DNA of 52,236 nt, from positions 1-52,236 of the forward strand of contig NZ_QGSY01000110.1 in assembly GCF_003857035.1 (NCBI RefSeq). The letters are read 5' to 3'. The stretch is from Micromonospora arida (GTDB lineage Bacteria; Actinomycetota; Actinomycetes; Mycobacteriales; Micromonosporaceae). Position 1 is the first letter of the stretch. The number at the start of each line of letters is the position of its first letter. The notes beneath the pieces were generated by a model. The model saw nothing but the letters and a program-made list of their open reading frames with translations. It was not told where the DNA came from and searched no databases. A program made the translations under genes and the position numbers. This document shows positions 35,296-45,652 of this stretch, piece by piece.

Positions 35296-38135
35296 GCACC
35301 CGCATCGCTGCCGGAACTCTGAAGCTTGGAGACGCGGCCCGGTCAGCGTGGGGTAAGACCGACCGTACGGGCACCTCGCCGGTCGGGTGGCTGCCGCTGT
35401 GGCGCCACCTGGCTGACAGTGCCGACGTGGCCGGACGGCTGTGGGATCACTGGTTGAGCCCGGCAGTTCGTCGACGTATCGCCGACGAGCTGCCCGGCGG
35501 CGACGCAGACGCCCGCACCTTGGCCGTCTGGATCGCCGGCGTACACGACATCGGCAAGGCCACCCCAGCCTTCGCCTGCCAGGCATACGCGTTGGCCGAG
35601 CGGATGCGTGACCATGGGCTCCACTACGACCGGGACCTGATTCGCGCTGACCGTAAGTACGCCCCGCACGCCACCGCTGGGCACCTCGTTCTGGCCGACT
35701 GGCTCCGGCAGCAGGACTGGATCGAACCGCACCCGTACGCAGTCGTCGTCGGTGGCCACCACGGCACCCCGCCGACCGATGAGGGCCTTCGCGACGCGCA
35801 GGTGCGCCCATACCTGCTCGGTGACCAGGCATGGCAGCAGGTGCAGCACGAGATCCTGACTTGGATGGCCGAACGGTCTGGCGCGGAAGGCCGGCTTGTC
35901 GAGTGGAGCAGTGCGCCGCTGTCGCAGCCCGTGCAGGCTGCACTCACCGGCCTGGTCATCGTCGCCGACTGGATCGCGAGCAACGAAGAACTCTTCCCAT
36001 ACGTCCTCGACAGTGCAGACGACGACCGGCTGACCGCCGGTTGGGAGTTGCTGGGCCTGCCCGTACCGTGGCTGCCGGCTGCACCGCCGGCGACCGTTGA
36101 CGAACTGTTCGACGCGCGATTCGAGCTACCCGCAGGCGCGGCGGCCCGACCGGTCCAGCGCACGGTCGCTGAACTGGCCGCGTCCATGCCTGCGCCCGGG
36201 ATGATCATCGTCGAGGCGGCGATGGGGGAGGGCAAGACAGAGGCGGCGCTGGCGGCGGTTGAGATCTTGGCGCGGCGCACCGGAGTATCCGGCTGCTACC
36301 TCGCGCTACCTACCCGCGCCACCAGCGATGCCATGTTCGCCCGGATGCTCTCCTGGCTGCGCCGGCTACCCGATGCCCAGGTTGGTCGAGGCGACCGCGA
36401 CGTACGGCTGGCGCACGGCAAGGCAGCGCTCAACCCCGAGTACGACCAGCTGCGGATGACGTCCCTGCCGAGTGGCATCGGCGAGGACTCTGGTGGCGCG
36501 GCCATCGGCGTACACCGTTGGCTTGCCGGCCCGAAGCGGACGCTGTTGTCCAGCTTCGTGGTCGGCACCATCGACCAGCTGCTGTTCGCGGCGCTACGCG
36601 GCAAGCACCTCGTGCTGCGCCACCTCGGTCTCGCCGGCAAGGTCGTGGTCATCGACGAGGCGCACGCCTACGACGTCTACATGGGGCGATTCCTAGACCG
36701 GGCGCTGGAGTGGCTGGGCGCGTATGGCGTCCCGGTCGTCGTCCTCTCCGCGACACTCCCCGCCCACCGAAGGGCCGAGCTGATGGCGGCGTACGACAAC
36801 GGCCGCCTCGGACCCTTGCCCCCACTGACCTGGCGCGATCGCGGCAAGACGAAGGTTGACCCATACGCCGCCCTCCGAACCGACCTGCGATATCCCCTGG
36901 TCACGGTCTCCAGCGCCGATCGGGGTGCCGTAGCCGTCAGCTGCTCCGACTCAGGGCGCAACGTCGAAGTGAAAGTGCGTCGTCTGGACGACGATCTGCG
37001 TGCGCTGGGGGAGCTGTTGCGCGAACAGCTGACCGGCGGGGGTTGCGTGCTCGTGGTCCGCAATACCGTGGCGCGAGTCCAGGAGACCGCGACCGTACTC
37101 CGGGCGGTGCTCGGGCCAGACACCCCGGTATCGGTCGCGCATTCCCGGTTCATGGCCGTCGACCGTGCCGCGAAAGATCGCTGGCTGCGCGACACCTTCG
37201 GGCCGCCGGGCAGCGGCAACCGCCCTCACCGTCACGTAGTGGTGGCCAGTCAGGTCGCCGAGCAGTCCCTTGACATCGACTTCGACCTGCTCGTCACCGA
37301 CCTGGCCCCGATCGACCTGGTGCTGCAGCGCATCGGCCGGCTGCATCGCCACCCCCGCGACGGTCGTCCAGTTCGGCTCGGGACACCGGAGTGTTGGGTC
37401 ACTGGTGCGGATTGGAGCACCGAACCGCCGCAGCCGGTCGCCGGCTCGCGTCGCGTCTACCAACTGGCGATGCTCCTGCGCAGCGCCGCAGTGCTGCTGC
37501 CACACCTGGACGGCGCCCCGCTCCGAATCCCGTCGGACATCGCGCCACTCACCCAGTCCGCCTACGCCGGCGAGCCACTCGGTCCACCGTCGTGGCAACC
37601 AGCGATGGTTGAGGCGGAAGCGAAGCAGCGAGATGAGATCGCTGCCAAGGAGATGAAGGCGGATGGCTTCCGCCTCGCCAGTGTGGGCGAGCGTGGGGTG
37701 CCCCTGATCAGCTGGCTCTCGGGCGGTGTCGCGGGTGCCGACGACCGTGCAGCGCAAGGCCACGTCCGCGATACCGCCGCCGAGACTCTCGAGGTCCTGC
37801 TGCTGGTACGGACACCGGACGGTTTGGTCCTGCCGCCGTGGATCGATGGCGGAGCAATGCCGGTACTGACCACGAGCGTTCCGCGCTGGCCACTACCCCG
37901 GCTGATCGCGCGCTGCACCCTGCCGCTACCGAGGGCTATGACCGACGCAGACGTGATCGATGAGGTCATCGCCGAGTTGGAACGGCGTACCGACGTCAGC
38001 GCCTGGCAGGACAGTCACTGGCTGGCAGGTGAGCTCGTGCTGGACCTGGACGCGGACGGGAGAGCCACGGTCGCGGGCTTCAAACTGCAATACGACCCGG
38101 ATGACGGGCTGCGCGTCGAACGCGCCGACGCCTAG
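35292..38135 (+). CDS. cas3: CRISPR-associated helicase-nuclease Cas3
   Basis: This 947-aa protein nicks and degrades DNA selected by Cascade. The HD nuclease part contains VHDIGKATPAF (~85) and GGHHG (~153). The SF2 helicase has Walker A AAMGEGKTEA (~311), DEAHAYD (~454), SATLP (~485) and QRIGRLHRHP (~677). The length and domain order are those of type I-E Cas3. Its ATG overlaps the helicase gene upstream, and 31 bp separate it from casA. No damage is visible. Confidence 0.95.
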   Translation: MSTRIAAGTLKLGDAARSAWGKTDRTGTSPVGWLPLWRHLADSADVAGRLWDHWLSPAVRRRIADELPGGDADARTLAVWIAGVHDIGKATPAFACQAYALAERMRDHGLHYDRDLIRADRKYAPHATAGHLVLADWLRQQDWIEPHPYAVVVGGHHGTPPTDEGLRDAQVRPYLLGDQAWQQVQHEILTWMAERSGAEGRLVEWSSAPLSQPVQAALTGLVIVADWIASNEELFPYVLDSADDDRLTAGWELLGLPVPWLPAAPPATVDELFDARFELPAGAAARPVQRTVAELAASMPAPGMIIVEAAMGEGKTEAALAAVEILARRTGVSGCYLALPTRATSDAMFARMLSWLRRLPDAQVGRGDRDVRLAHGKAALNPEYDQLRMTSLPSGIGEDSGGAAIGVHRWLAGPKRTLLSSFVVGTIDQLLFAALRGKHLVLRHLGLAGKVVVIDEAHAYDVYMGRFLDRALEWLGAYGVPVVVLSATLPAHRRAELMAAYDNGRLGPLPPLTWRDRGKTKVDPYAALRTDLRYPLVTVSSADRGAVAVSCSDSGRNVEVKVRRLDDDLRALGELLREQLTGGGCVLVVRNTVARVQETATVLRAVLGPDTPVSVAHSRFMAVDRAAKDRWLRDTFGPPGSGNRPHRHVVVASQVAEQSLDIDFDLLVTDLAPIDLVLQRIGRLHRHPRDGRPVRLGTPECWVTGADWSTEPPQPVAGSRRVYQLAMLLRSAAVLLPHLDGAPLRIPSDIAPLTQSAYAGEPLGPPSWQPAMVEAEAKQRDEIAAKEMKADGFRLASVGERGVPLISWLSGGVAGADDRAAQGHVRDTAAETLEVLLLVRTPDGLVLPPWIDGGAMPVLTTSVPRWPLPRLIARCTLPLPRAMTDADVIDEVIAELERRTDVSAWQDSHWLAGELVLDLDADGRATVAGFKLQYDPDDGLRVERADA

Positions 38136-38166
38136 ATCCACATCGATCGCAAAGGAGGTGGTGCCG

Positions 38167-39828
38167 GTGACAGGCTCACCGAAGTCAGCCGAATTCTCGC
38201 TCGTGGATGACGCGTGGATCCCGGTGCTGGACGCTGCGGGACAGCGCCGTGAGGTGTCCCTGCTCGGCCTTTTCGAACAGGCCGGCGACATTCGCATGAT
38301 CGCCTGCGAGCTACCCACGCAGTCGTTCGCGATCCTGCGACTCGCGCTCGCTGTCCTGCATCGAGCGACGGGTGGCCCGCCTGGCGACGGCGCTTGGAGG
38401 GCACTGTGGCATGCCCGGCAACTCCCGGTCGGGGATGTCGCCGATTACCTCGGAGTGTTCCGTGACCGCTTCGATCTGCTGCACCCGGAACAGCCGTTCT
38501 ACCAGGTCGCAGACCTTCGGGCGGCCAAGAACAACACGTTCGGGCTGGAGCGGCTCATCGCTGACGTGCCCAATGGCATTCCGTTCCTGACCACGCGTGC
38601 GGGGGAAGGGATGAAGTCGATTTCGCCGGTGGAGGCGGCCCGCTGGTTGGTGCACTGCCAGGCGTACGACCCATCCGGCATCAAGACGGGTGCCGTCGGA
38701 GACCCACGGGTCAAGGGCGGGCGAGGCTATCCGATCGGCGTGGGGTCTGTCGGGGCGTTGGGTGGTGTTCACCTTGAGGGTGCGACTCTGCGGGAAACAC
38801 TGCTGCTCAACCTGGTGCCGGTCGCCCCTGGCTGGCAGAACGGCGACGATCGAGACCTGCCGGTGTGGGAGCGCGAGCCGCAGACTGCCTCCGAAGAGAG
38901 CGATGCGACCCGCGGCCCCTACGGACTGCTCAGTCTGTATACCTGGCAGTCTCGCCGCGTCCGGCTCTTCGGTGATGCCAGCGGCATCACCGGCGCCATG
39001 ATCGCCATCGGGGATCGGTTCGATTGGCAGGATCGGCACCTGCTGGAACCGATGAGTGTGTGGGGACGCAGCGGGCCGCGCGAGCGCGAACAAAAGCGGA
39101 CCCCGATCTACCTACCGCGGCCGCACGACCACAGCCGCGCCCTGTGGCGTGGTTTGCAGACCCTGCTGCCGGCGCCACCGGCACCCGGCGCCGAACCGCC
39201 ACAGCGGCTCTCGCCGATGGTGGTGCAGTGGCTGGCCCGACTGACTGTGACCGGGGTGGTCGGGTCGGACTTTCGGGTCCGTCCGCGCGCCACCAGCGTC
39301 ACCTACGGCACTCAGCAGGCAGTCGTCGACGAGGTGTTCAGCGACGCGCTGACCATGAATGTGCTGCTGCTGGTCGAAAACTCCGAGCTGCGCACGGCAG
39401 CTGTCGACGCCGCAGCTGACGCGGAGAGCGCGGTGAAGGTGCTGCGTCGGCTCGCTGACAACTTGGCCCGGGCCGCCGGTAGCCGGGACACCGACAGCGG
39501 CGACGCCGAACGGGCTGCCGAGCAGGCGTACGCCCGGCTGGACCAGGACTTTCGCGACTGGCTGGCGCGCCTCGGTCCGGACAGTGACCCGGTGACCGAG
39601 CGCGCCTCGTGGCAGCGGTTGGTGCGCCGGGCCATCCTTCGGCTCGGTGACGAACTGGTCGCCGCAACCGGTCCAGCGGCCTGGATCGGCCGCGCGGGCG
39701 TCGACCGAAACGGCAGAGAAGTTCACTACTCCAGCTCGCAGGCCGAGGCGTGGTTCCGCGTCGGCCTGGCCAAGGCGCTGCCCATGGCGGCCGAGACTCC
39801 GCAACAACGGCAGGAGGAACCAGCATGA
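38167..39828 (+). CDS. casA: Cascade large subunit Cse1 (CasA/Cas8e)
   Basis: The 553-aa product begins with the Cse1 pattern SLVDDAWIPVLDAAG and continues with LPTQSFAILRLALAVLHRA, the PFYQV region and a helical C-terminus (AVKVLRRLADNLARAAG). It recognises the PAM and recruits Cas3. GTG 38167 is preferred because AAAGGAGG ends 8 nt before it. Its stop overlaps the casB start (ATGA). Confidence 0.93.
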   Translation: MTGSPKSAEFSLVDDAWIPVLDAAGQRREVSLLGLFEQAGDIRMIACELPTQSFAILRLALAVLHRATGGPPGDGAWRALWHARQLPVGDVADYLGVFRDRFDLLHPEQPFYQVADLRAAKNNTFGLERLIADVPNGIPFLTTRAGEGMKSISPVEAARWLVHCQAYDPSGIKTGAVGDPRVKGGRGYPIGVGSVGALGGVHLEGATLRETLLLNLVPVAPGWQNGDDRDLPVWEREPQTASEESDATRGPYGLLSLYTWQSRRVRLFGDASGITGAMIAIGDRFDWQDRHLLEPMSVWGRSGPREREQKRTPIYLPRPHDHSRALWRGLQTLLPAPPAPGAEPPQRLSPMVVQWLARLTVTGVVGSDFRVRPRATSVTYGTQQAVVDEVFSDALTMNVLLLVENSELRTAAVDAAADAESAVKVLRRLADNLARAAGSRDTDSGDAERAAEQAYARLDQDFRDWLARLGPDSDPVTERASWQRLVRRAILRLGDELVAATGPAAWIGRAGVDRNGREVHYSSSQAEAWFRVGLAKALPMAAETPQQRQEEPA

Positions 39829-40499
39829 CCATGGTGGAGACTGATCCCTCACCTACGCCGGCACGTAAACCGTGGGTCCGGCGCCGCAAGGACCTCGGTG
39901 AGCACGTGGCCCGCACCGTGGGCAGCCTGCAGGCGCGACTGCTCAGCGACGCATCGCAACCGGAGGCGGTCAGCGCCCTGGCCCGGCTACGACGCGGAAT
40001 CGGCCGAGCTCCGGGCTTCGATTTCACCTTGGAGCGGTACCTGCAGGTGCCGGAGCACCTGCTGGGCTACCGGCCCGCCGACGATGCAGAGGCGGCCGAC
40101 ACCGAGCACGCGGTACACGACGCAGTGACCCTGTACGCGCTGCACCAGCAGTCGCGCCGGGAACGGATGCACGTGAACGGACGTGGGCTGGGCCTCGCCA
40201 TGGCTGACCTCGTCCGCAAGTCCAACGGCCCGGAGGGGGTGCGCCGCCGCTTTGCCGCGCTCGGCACCGCCACCACATACCAGGAGAGCATTTACCACCT
40301 TCGCAGCCTGACCACCATGCTGCGTGAGCACCAGGTCCCGGTCGACTATGGACTGCTCGCCGACGACCTTCACACCCTTCGCCGGCCTGGCGGTCGTGCC
40401 CAGATCCAGGCCATCTGGGGCCGGGAGTCGTTCCGCAGCCAGCCGAGCACGGACGTTCAGACCCTCGCCACCGAGACCTCTGAGGAGGACCCATCATGA
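39825..40499 (+). CDS. casB: Cascade small subunit Cse2 (CasB/Cas11e)
   Basis: The 224-aa all-helical protein contains the Cse2 features LARLRRGIGRAPG and a helix with LALAMADLVR...GVRRRFAALGTA. It stabilises the crRNA-target hybrid in Cascade. It starts at ATG 39825 within the casA stop and ends overlapping casC. The basic N-terminus (RRRKDLGEHVARTV) is typical of actinobacterial Cse2. Confidence 0.92.
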   Translation: MTMVETDPSPTPARKPWVRRRKDLGEHVARTVGSLQARLLSDASQPEAVSALARLRRGIGRAPGFDFTLERYLQVPEHLLGYRPADDAEAADTEHAVHDAVTLYALHQQSRRERMHVNGRGLGLAMADLVRKSNGPEGVRRRFAALGTATTYQESIYHLRSLTTMLREHQVPVDYGLLADDLHTLRRPGGRAQIQAIWGRESFRSQPSTDVQTLATETSEEDPS

Positions 40500-41620
40500 G
40501 CCGCACCATCATTGACGTCTACGCCCTGCAGACGGTGCCACCGAGCAACCTCAACCGCGACGACACCGGCTCACCCAAGACCGCTGTCTATGGTGGCGTG
40601 CGCCGTGCACGGGTATCCAGCCAGGCCTGGAAGCGAGCCGTCCGGCTAGCGTTCGCCGACCTGCTCGACCGCTCCCAGCTCGGCGAGCGAACCAAGCGCG
40701 TGGGGGAGTCGCTCGCGACACGGATCAAGGCCCTCGACCCGAGCCAGTCCGACGAGACCGCGTCCGCACTGGCCGCCGAGGTGTTCGTCGCTTCCGGCCT
40801 TGCCAAGGCTGAGAAGAAGAAGGGCGAGGTGAAGGACGTCGAGTCCGGATACTTGCTCTTCCTCAGCCACCAGCAGCTGGACAACCTTGCCGCCGCTGCG
40901 CTGGAAGCAGCGCGCACCGGCACTCCGCTGGACAAGGCCCGGTTCAAGGCGTTGGCCAACACGGACCACTCGATCGACATCGCCATGTTCGGCCGGATGA
41001 TGGCGGACATGACGGACATCAACGTCGACGCTGCCTGCCAGGTCTCCCACGCCATCAGCGTGCACGCGGTCGACAACGAGTTCGACTACTTCACCGCGGT
41101 GGACGACCGAAAGGCCGATGCCGCCGAGACCGGCGCCGGAATGATCGGCACCATCGAGTTCAACTCGTCCACCCTCTACCGGTACGCCACAGTCGACGTC
41201 GACGCTCTGCACCGTACCCTCGGCGACGCGGAAGCCACCCGTGCAGCCGTCGAGGCATTCCTGGTCGCGTTCGCGCGCAGCATGCCGTCGGGAAAGCAGA
41301 ACACATTCGCCCACCGGACGCTGCCCGACGCGGTGCTGGTGAGGCTGCGCGACTCGCAACCGATCAATCTCGTCGGTGCGTTCGAAACGCCCATCCGTGA
41401 GACGAACGCCGGCGGCCGCGTCGAACTGGCCTCTGCAGCCCTGGCCAAGCACACCGCGGCAGTCGAGAACGCCTTCGGTGAGCGGCCGGTCGCCAGCTGG
41501 GTCACCCAGGTCGGCGAGAAGACCGCTGTGCTCGCCGACCTCGGCAAGGCGGTCAGCTTCAGTGAACTGGTCACCGGGGTGGGAGAGCACGTCGCCGTAG
41601 CGCTCGGCCAGCCGGCATGA
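40496..41620 (+). CDS. casC: Cascade backbone subunit Cas7e (CasC)
   Basis: The 374-aa protein begins with the Cas7e signature IDVYALQTVPPSNLNRDD and GGVRRARVSSQAWKRAVR, followed by a DIAMFGRMMAD region and NTFAHRTLPDAV. It polymerises along the crRNA. It overlaps casB and casD by 4 bp on each side. Confidence 0.95.
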   Translation: MSRTIIDVYALQTVPPSNLNRDDTGSPKTAVYGGVRRARVSSQAWKRAVRLAFADLLDRSQLGERTKRVGESLATRIKALDPSQSDETASALAAEVFVASGLAKAEKKKGEVKDVESGYLLFLSHQQLDNLAAAALEAARTGTPLDKARFKALANTDHSIDIAMFGRMMADMTDINVDAACQVSHAISVHAVDNEFDYFTAVDDRKADAAETGAGMIGTIEFNSSTLYRYATVDVDALHRTLGDAEATRAAVEAFLVAFARSMPSGKQNTFAHRTLPDAVLVRLRDSQPINLVGAFETPIRETNAGGRVELASAALAKHTAAVENAFGERPVASWVTQVGEKTAVLADLGKAVSFSELVTGVGEHVAVALGQPA

Positions 41621-42318
41621 GCGTCCTGCTGCTCAGGCTGGCCGGCCCCCTGCAATCATGGGGGTCGTCCAGCCGCTTCGCCCGCCGAGGCACCGAGGTC
41701 GCACCGACCAAGAGCGGCGTCATCGGGCTGCTAGCCGCAGCCAAAGGTGTACGACGTACCGAGCCGCTCACCGACCTGCTCGGTCTGGAGTTCGGGGTAC
41801 GGCTCGACCAGCCGGGGCAGATCCTGCGGGACTTCCAGACCGCCCGTTCTCTCGACGGCCGTCTCAGCGCACCACTGACCTACCGCTTCTACCTGTCAGA
41901 CGCAGCCTTCCTCGCCGCCGTCAGCGGGGAGAGCGAGCTGCTGTACGGCCTGGCGGAGGCACTGAGCCGGCCGCAATTTCCCCTCTACCTCGGGCGCCGC
42001 TCATGCCCGCCGGTCGGGCCAATCAGCCTCGGCGTCCACGAGGAGACCCTCGACGATGCCCTGGCCTCGTGGCCTTGGCTCGCCCCTGACTGGTACCGAC
42101 GCAAGGCAGCTCCGATGGTCCGACTGGAGATCATCAGGGACGCCCGACCCGGTGAGCCCGTCAGCGAGACGGTGCCCGACGAGCCGGTCAGCTTTGACCC
42201 GGCGCATCGGCAGCACACCTGGCGGTCGATTCTGCGCCGGCACGTGGACGTTACCAACGAACGCGCGGATCGGACGGACGTTGCCGAGCATGATCCGCTA
42301 AGCCTGCTGGGAGGCTGA
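41617..42318 (+). CDS. casD: Cascade subunit Cas5e (CasD)
   Basis: The 233-aa protein opens with LLLRLAGPLQSWGSSSRFARR and PTKSGVIGLLAAAKG, the Cas5e signature, and includes LGRRSCPPVGP. It caps the 5' handle of the crRNA. Its ATG overlaps the casC stop. Confidence 0.94.
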   Translation: MSVLLLRLAGPLQSWGSSSRFARRGTEVAPTKSGVIGLLAAAKGVRRTEPLTDLLGLEFGVRLDQPGQILRDFQTARSLDGRLSAPLTYRFYLSDAAFLAAVSGESELLYGLAEALSRPQFPLYLGRRSCPPVGPISLGVHEETLDDALASWPWLAPDWYRRKAAPMVRLEIIRDARPGEPVSETVPDEPVSFDPAHRQHTWRSILRRHVDVTNERADRTDVAEHDPLSLLGG

Positions 42319-42320
42319 AG

Positions 42321-42986
42321 TTGTTCCTCACCCGATTTCAGATCAACCCGGCCCGCCGGGGCGCACGAAAGCTGCTGTCATCACCGCACGCCATGCACGC
42401 CGCGGTGCGCTCGGCCTTCGCAACCCCGGAGGATCACGAGCGGGACGGCACCCGGACGTTGTGGCGGCTGGACACGTCGGCGCCCGCGACTGTTTACCTC
42501 TACGTCGTAAGCCCTGGCCGTCCCGACCTCACCCATCTCGTCGAGCAGGCAGGCTGGCCCACTACCGAGACGTGGGTGACACGCGACTACAACAGCCTGC
42601 TCCTCTCGCTGAACACCGGCCAGGACTGGGCGTTCCGATTGACCGCCAACCCAACCCACAGCGGTCGCAAGACTAGTGATTCGAAGGAGACGCAACGCTT
42701 CGGCTTCCTGCGCGAGGATGCGCAGGTGCAATGGCTGACGAGCCGCGCCGCCCGAAACGGATTCGCGCTGGCACAGCAGCAGGACGGACGCCCGAACCTG
42801 CGGCTGCACCGCAGTCAGACGCAGGCCTTCAAACGCGGCATGGGCACCGTCACCCTGACCAGCGTCACCTATGACGGCATCCTCCAGATCACCGATGCCG
42901 ATGCCTTCCGTCGAACGCTAACCAGCGGGATCGGACATGCCAAGGCGTACGGCTGTGGGCTGCTCACGCTCGCCCCGGCCAGCTGA
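42321..42986 (+). CDS. casE: crRNA endonuclease Cas6e (CasE)
   Basis: The 221-aa protein cuts pre-crRNA at the repeat hairpin. It begins LTRFQINPARRGARKLL with SPHAMHAAVRSAF carrying the likely catalytic His (~26), and ends with the Gly-rich GIGHAKAYGCGLLTL loop. The start is TTG 42321, 6 nt after GGGAGG, directly behind the casD stop. Confidence 0.94.
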   Translation: MFLTRFQINPARRGARKLLSSPHAMHAAVRSAFATPEDHERDGTRTLWRLDTSAPATVYLYVVSPGRPDLTHLVEQAGWPTTETWVTRDYNSLLLSLNTGQDWAFRLTANPTHSGRKTSDSKETQRFGFLREDAQVQWLTSRAARNGFALAQQQDGRPNLRLHRSQTQAFKRGMGTVTLTSVTYDGILQITDADAFRRTLTSGIGHAKAYGCGLLTLAPAS

Positions 42987-43000
42987 TGCCGGTCTGACCA

Positions 43001-43950
43001 ATGAAGATCCCAGGCGTACCGCCAGCTGAGCTCGCTGATCTGACCCGGGCCGAGGACCGAATCAGCTTCCTCTACCTCGAACGTAGCGTGATCCACAGAG
43101 ATAGCAACGCGATCACTGCCACCGATGACCGAGGCGTGGTCCACATCCCGGCCGCCTCAGTGGGCGTACTGCTGCTCGGACCTGGAACCAGCATCACCCA
43201 CCAGGCCATCGCCCTGCTCGCCGACCACGGTGCCACTGCCATCTGGGTCGGCGAGCGGGGCGTGCGCTACTACGCCCACGGTCGCTCACTTGCCGCCTCC
43301 AGCCGGCTGCTCCTTGCACAGGCTGCTGCGGTCAGCCACCGTGATCGGCGGCTGGCCGTCGCCCGCACCATGTACGCGATGCGCTTCCCAGGTGAGAGCA
43401 CCGTCGACCTCACGATGCAGCAACTACGTGGCAAGGAAGGCGCGCGAATCCGCCGGACCTATCGCGAACACTCCAGCGAAGTGGCGTCGCCTGGAGCCAT
43501 CGTGACTATGACCAGGCCGACTTCGCCAGCGGCGACCCCATCAACCAGTCGCTGTCAGCCGCGCATGCCTGCCTGTATGGCATCGTGCACGCCGTCATCG
43601 TCGCGCTCGGGGCCGCGCCCGGGCTCGGATTCGTGCACACCGGGCATGAGCGTGCCTTCGTTTACGACATCGCTGACCTGTACAAGGCGGAGATCAACGT
43701 CCCCGTCGCCTTCGACGTGGTGGCGAGCGGTTCGACTGACATCGGCGCGGACACCCGACGGGCCGTACGCGATCGTGTTCACGACGGCGCGATCCTCGCG
43801 CGCTGCGTTCGCGACATCCGTATGTTGCTCCTTCAGCCGCAACCGGGCGGTGAGATTGAGGAAGAGGATTCTCTCCGCCTCTGGGATGACAGCGGTATCG
43901 AACTCACCGCCGGCCGTAATTACGCCGACATCGGTGAGGCCGATTTCTGA
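43001..43950 (+). pseudogene. cas1: Cas1 integrase (type I-E) interrupted by a 1-nt frameshift
   Basis: The first ~160 codons from ATG 43001 give a normal Cas1e N-terminus, including the KEGARIRR Glu of the active site. Near 43475-43490 the Cas1 frame moves by one base; from about 43482 the frame reading SGVAWSHRDYDQADF and then HTGHERAFVYDIADLYK (active-site His and Asp) continues to TGA 43948-43950. Adding one base around 43480 restores a continuous ~316-aa Cas1. As written, no single product has both halves of the active site, so spacer acquisition should be lost unless this is an assembly error or recoding. The stop overlaps the cas2 ATG. Confidence 0.9.
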
Positions 43951-44306
43951 TGACCGTCATCATCCTGACCGCGTGCCCTCCTGGGCTGCGGGGACATTTG
44001 ACGCAGTGGTTGTTGGAACTGACCGCAGGTGTATATGTAGGACACATAAGCGCCCGGGTGCGAGTCAGGTTGTGGACTCGGGTGACCGAGATGGCAGGCG
44101 TAGGTCGAGCTCTGATGGTCTATCAGATTCCCGGTGAACAGAGGCTCTCGTTCCTGGCCCACGACCATCACTGGGTGCCGGTGGATCTCGACGGGGTGAC
44201 CTTGATGCGTCGCCCAGTTGCCCCGATCATCAATCCTGCGATACCCGGCGGCTGGAGCAAAGCGGCAAGGCGCCGCCGGTTTGGGAAGCGCGGACGTCCG
44301 GCGTAG
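43950..44306 (+). CDS. cas2: Cas2e, adaptation complex subunit
   Basis: The 118-aa protein has the Cas2e pattern VIILTACPPGLRGHLTQWL, VYVGHISARVRVRLW and HWVPVDLDGVTLMRR. It dimerises and holds Cas1 for spacer integration. It is longer than E. coli Cas2 by a basic C-terminal tail (KAARRRRFGKRGRP). Array 2 begins within 40 bp of its stop. Confidence 0.92.
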   Translation: MTVIILTACPPGLRGHLTQWLLELTAGVYVGHISARVRVRLWTRVTEMAGVGRALMVYQIPGEQRLSFLAHDHHWVPVDLDGVTLMRRPVAPIINPAIPGGWSKAARRRRFGKRGRPA

Positions 44307-44342
44307 AGAAGCTGGACCGGCAAGGGCGATTGGTGCCGTACC

Positions 44343-45652
44343 CGAGGCGGAAGCTGTTCCCGGGGAGCAGATGCGGCGGGAGTTCTTCGAGTTCCGGCCG
44401 ACGGGATCACCCCCGCGTGCGCGGGGAGCAGTGGCAGGACGTGGCGTACCGCAAGGACATCGCGGGATCACCCCCGCGTGCGCGGGGAGCAGCTGAGGGA
44501 CGGCCCGCGCGGGCCGGTCGCTTGAGGATCACCCCCGCGTGCGCGGGGAGCAGAGAACCTGTTCACTCGGATTCGGCCGCGCATCCGGATCACCCTCGCG
44601 TGCGCGGGGAGCAGATCTTCGTCGGGACCTCGTACCGCGCAACCGTGGGATCACCCCCGCGTGCGCGGAAAGCAGGGCGGGTGGGGCGACCTGGAGAAGT
44701 TGGGACCGGGATCACCCCCGCGTGCGCGGGGAGCAGGCAACGCCGAGTTCCAGCGTCCGCGCAGCGATGGGATCACCCCCGCGTGCGCGGGGAGCAGATC
44801 CAGGGCACGCCGGCGCCGAAGGCCATGACGGGATCACCCCCGCGTGCGCGGGGAGCAGGCTTCACACGCGACGGCAGCCGCGTCGATGTCCGGATCACCC
44901 CCGCGTGCGCGGGGAGCAGGTCTTCCTGCTCGGTCGTGGTCCGCCACCGCAGGGATCACCCCCGCGTGCGCGGGGAGCAGCGGCACCCCCTGCATGGATG
45001 CACCCCAAAGAAGGGATCACCCCCGCGTGCGCGGGGAGCAGGGGGACAGCACCACGGCCAGGGCCAGGCGCAGGGGATCACCCCCGCGTGCGCGGGGAGC
45101 AGGCCGACAACGACGGGAACGTCGAGGGCTGGGACGGATCACCCCCGCGTGCGCGGGGAGCAGGGTGGAGGTACGTAGCGCCGGACCCCATCCGAAGGAT
45201 CACCCCCGCGTGCGCGGGGAGCAGCGCAAGGCCGTCGAGACCAGCGTGCACCTGACCGGATCACCCCCGCGTGCGCGGGGAGCAGGGGCAGGGATACTCA
45301 CAGTTCATTGATGTTGACGGATCACCCCCGCGTGCGCGGGGGAGCAGTGGCGGTGCGCCGCGGCCTGCTGCCCGGTGGCCGGATCACCCCCGCGTGCGCG
45401 GGGAGCAGCGTCTGGCCTGCTGAGGCACCCGCCTACCACGCGGATCACCCCCGCGTGCGCGGGGAGCAGGCGCTCGCCGCCCTCGCCAGCGGACAGGAGA
45501 CCGGATCACCCCCGCGTGCGCGGGGAGCAGGAGCTCTCGCCCCTCACGGTCGTCACTGATGCGGGATCACCCCCGCGTGCGCGGGGAGCAGCCCCCGGCG
45601 TCGGCGTGCGCCGCGTACAGGGTGGGATCACCCCCGCGTGCGCGGGGAGCAG
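44343..45652 (-). CRISPR. CRISPR array 2, type I-E, 21 repeats plus one decayed trailer repeat
   Basis: The same 28-bp repeat as array 1 recurs 21 times from 44404 to 45652 at 61-bp spacing. A decayed copy at 44343-44370 keeps only the CGGGGAGCAG end, marking the trailer side next to cas2. One repeat (45319-45347) is 29 bp owing to an extra G; 44587 and 44648 carry substitutions. The leader follows at 45653, so the array is transcribed leftwards, toward the cas operon. Confidence 0.97.

Noticed and set aside
43001..44137. Reading cas1 as an intact 378-codon gene
   Set aside because: After about residue 160 this frame becomes Ser/Pro/Arg-rich shadow of the true Cas1 C-terminus and overlaps cas2.
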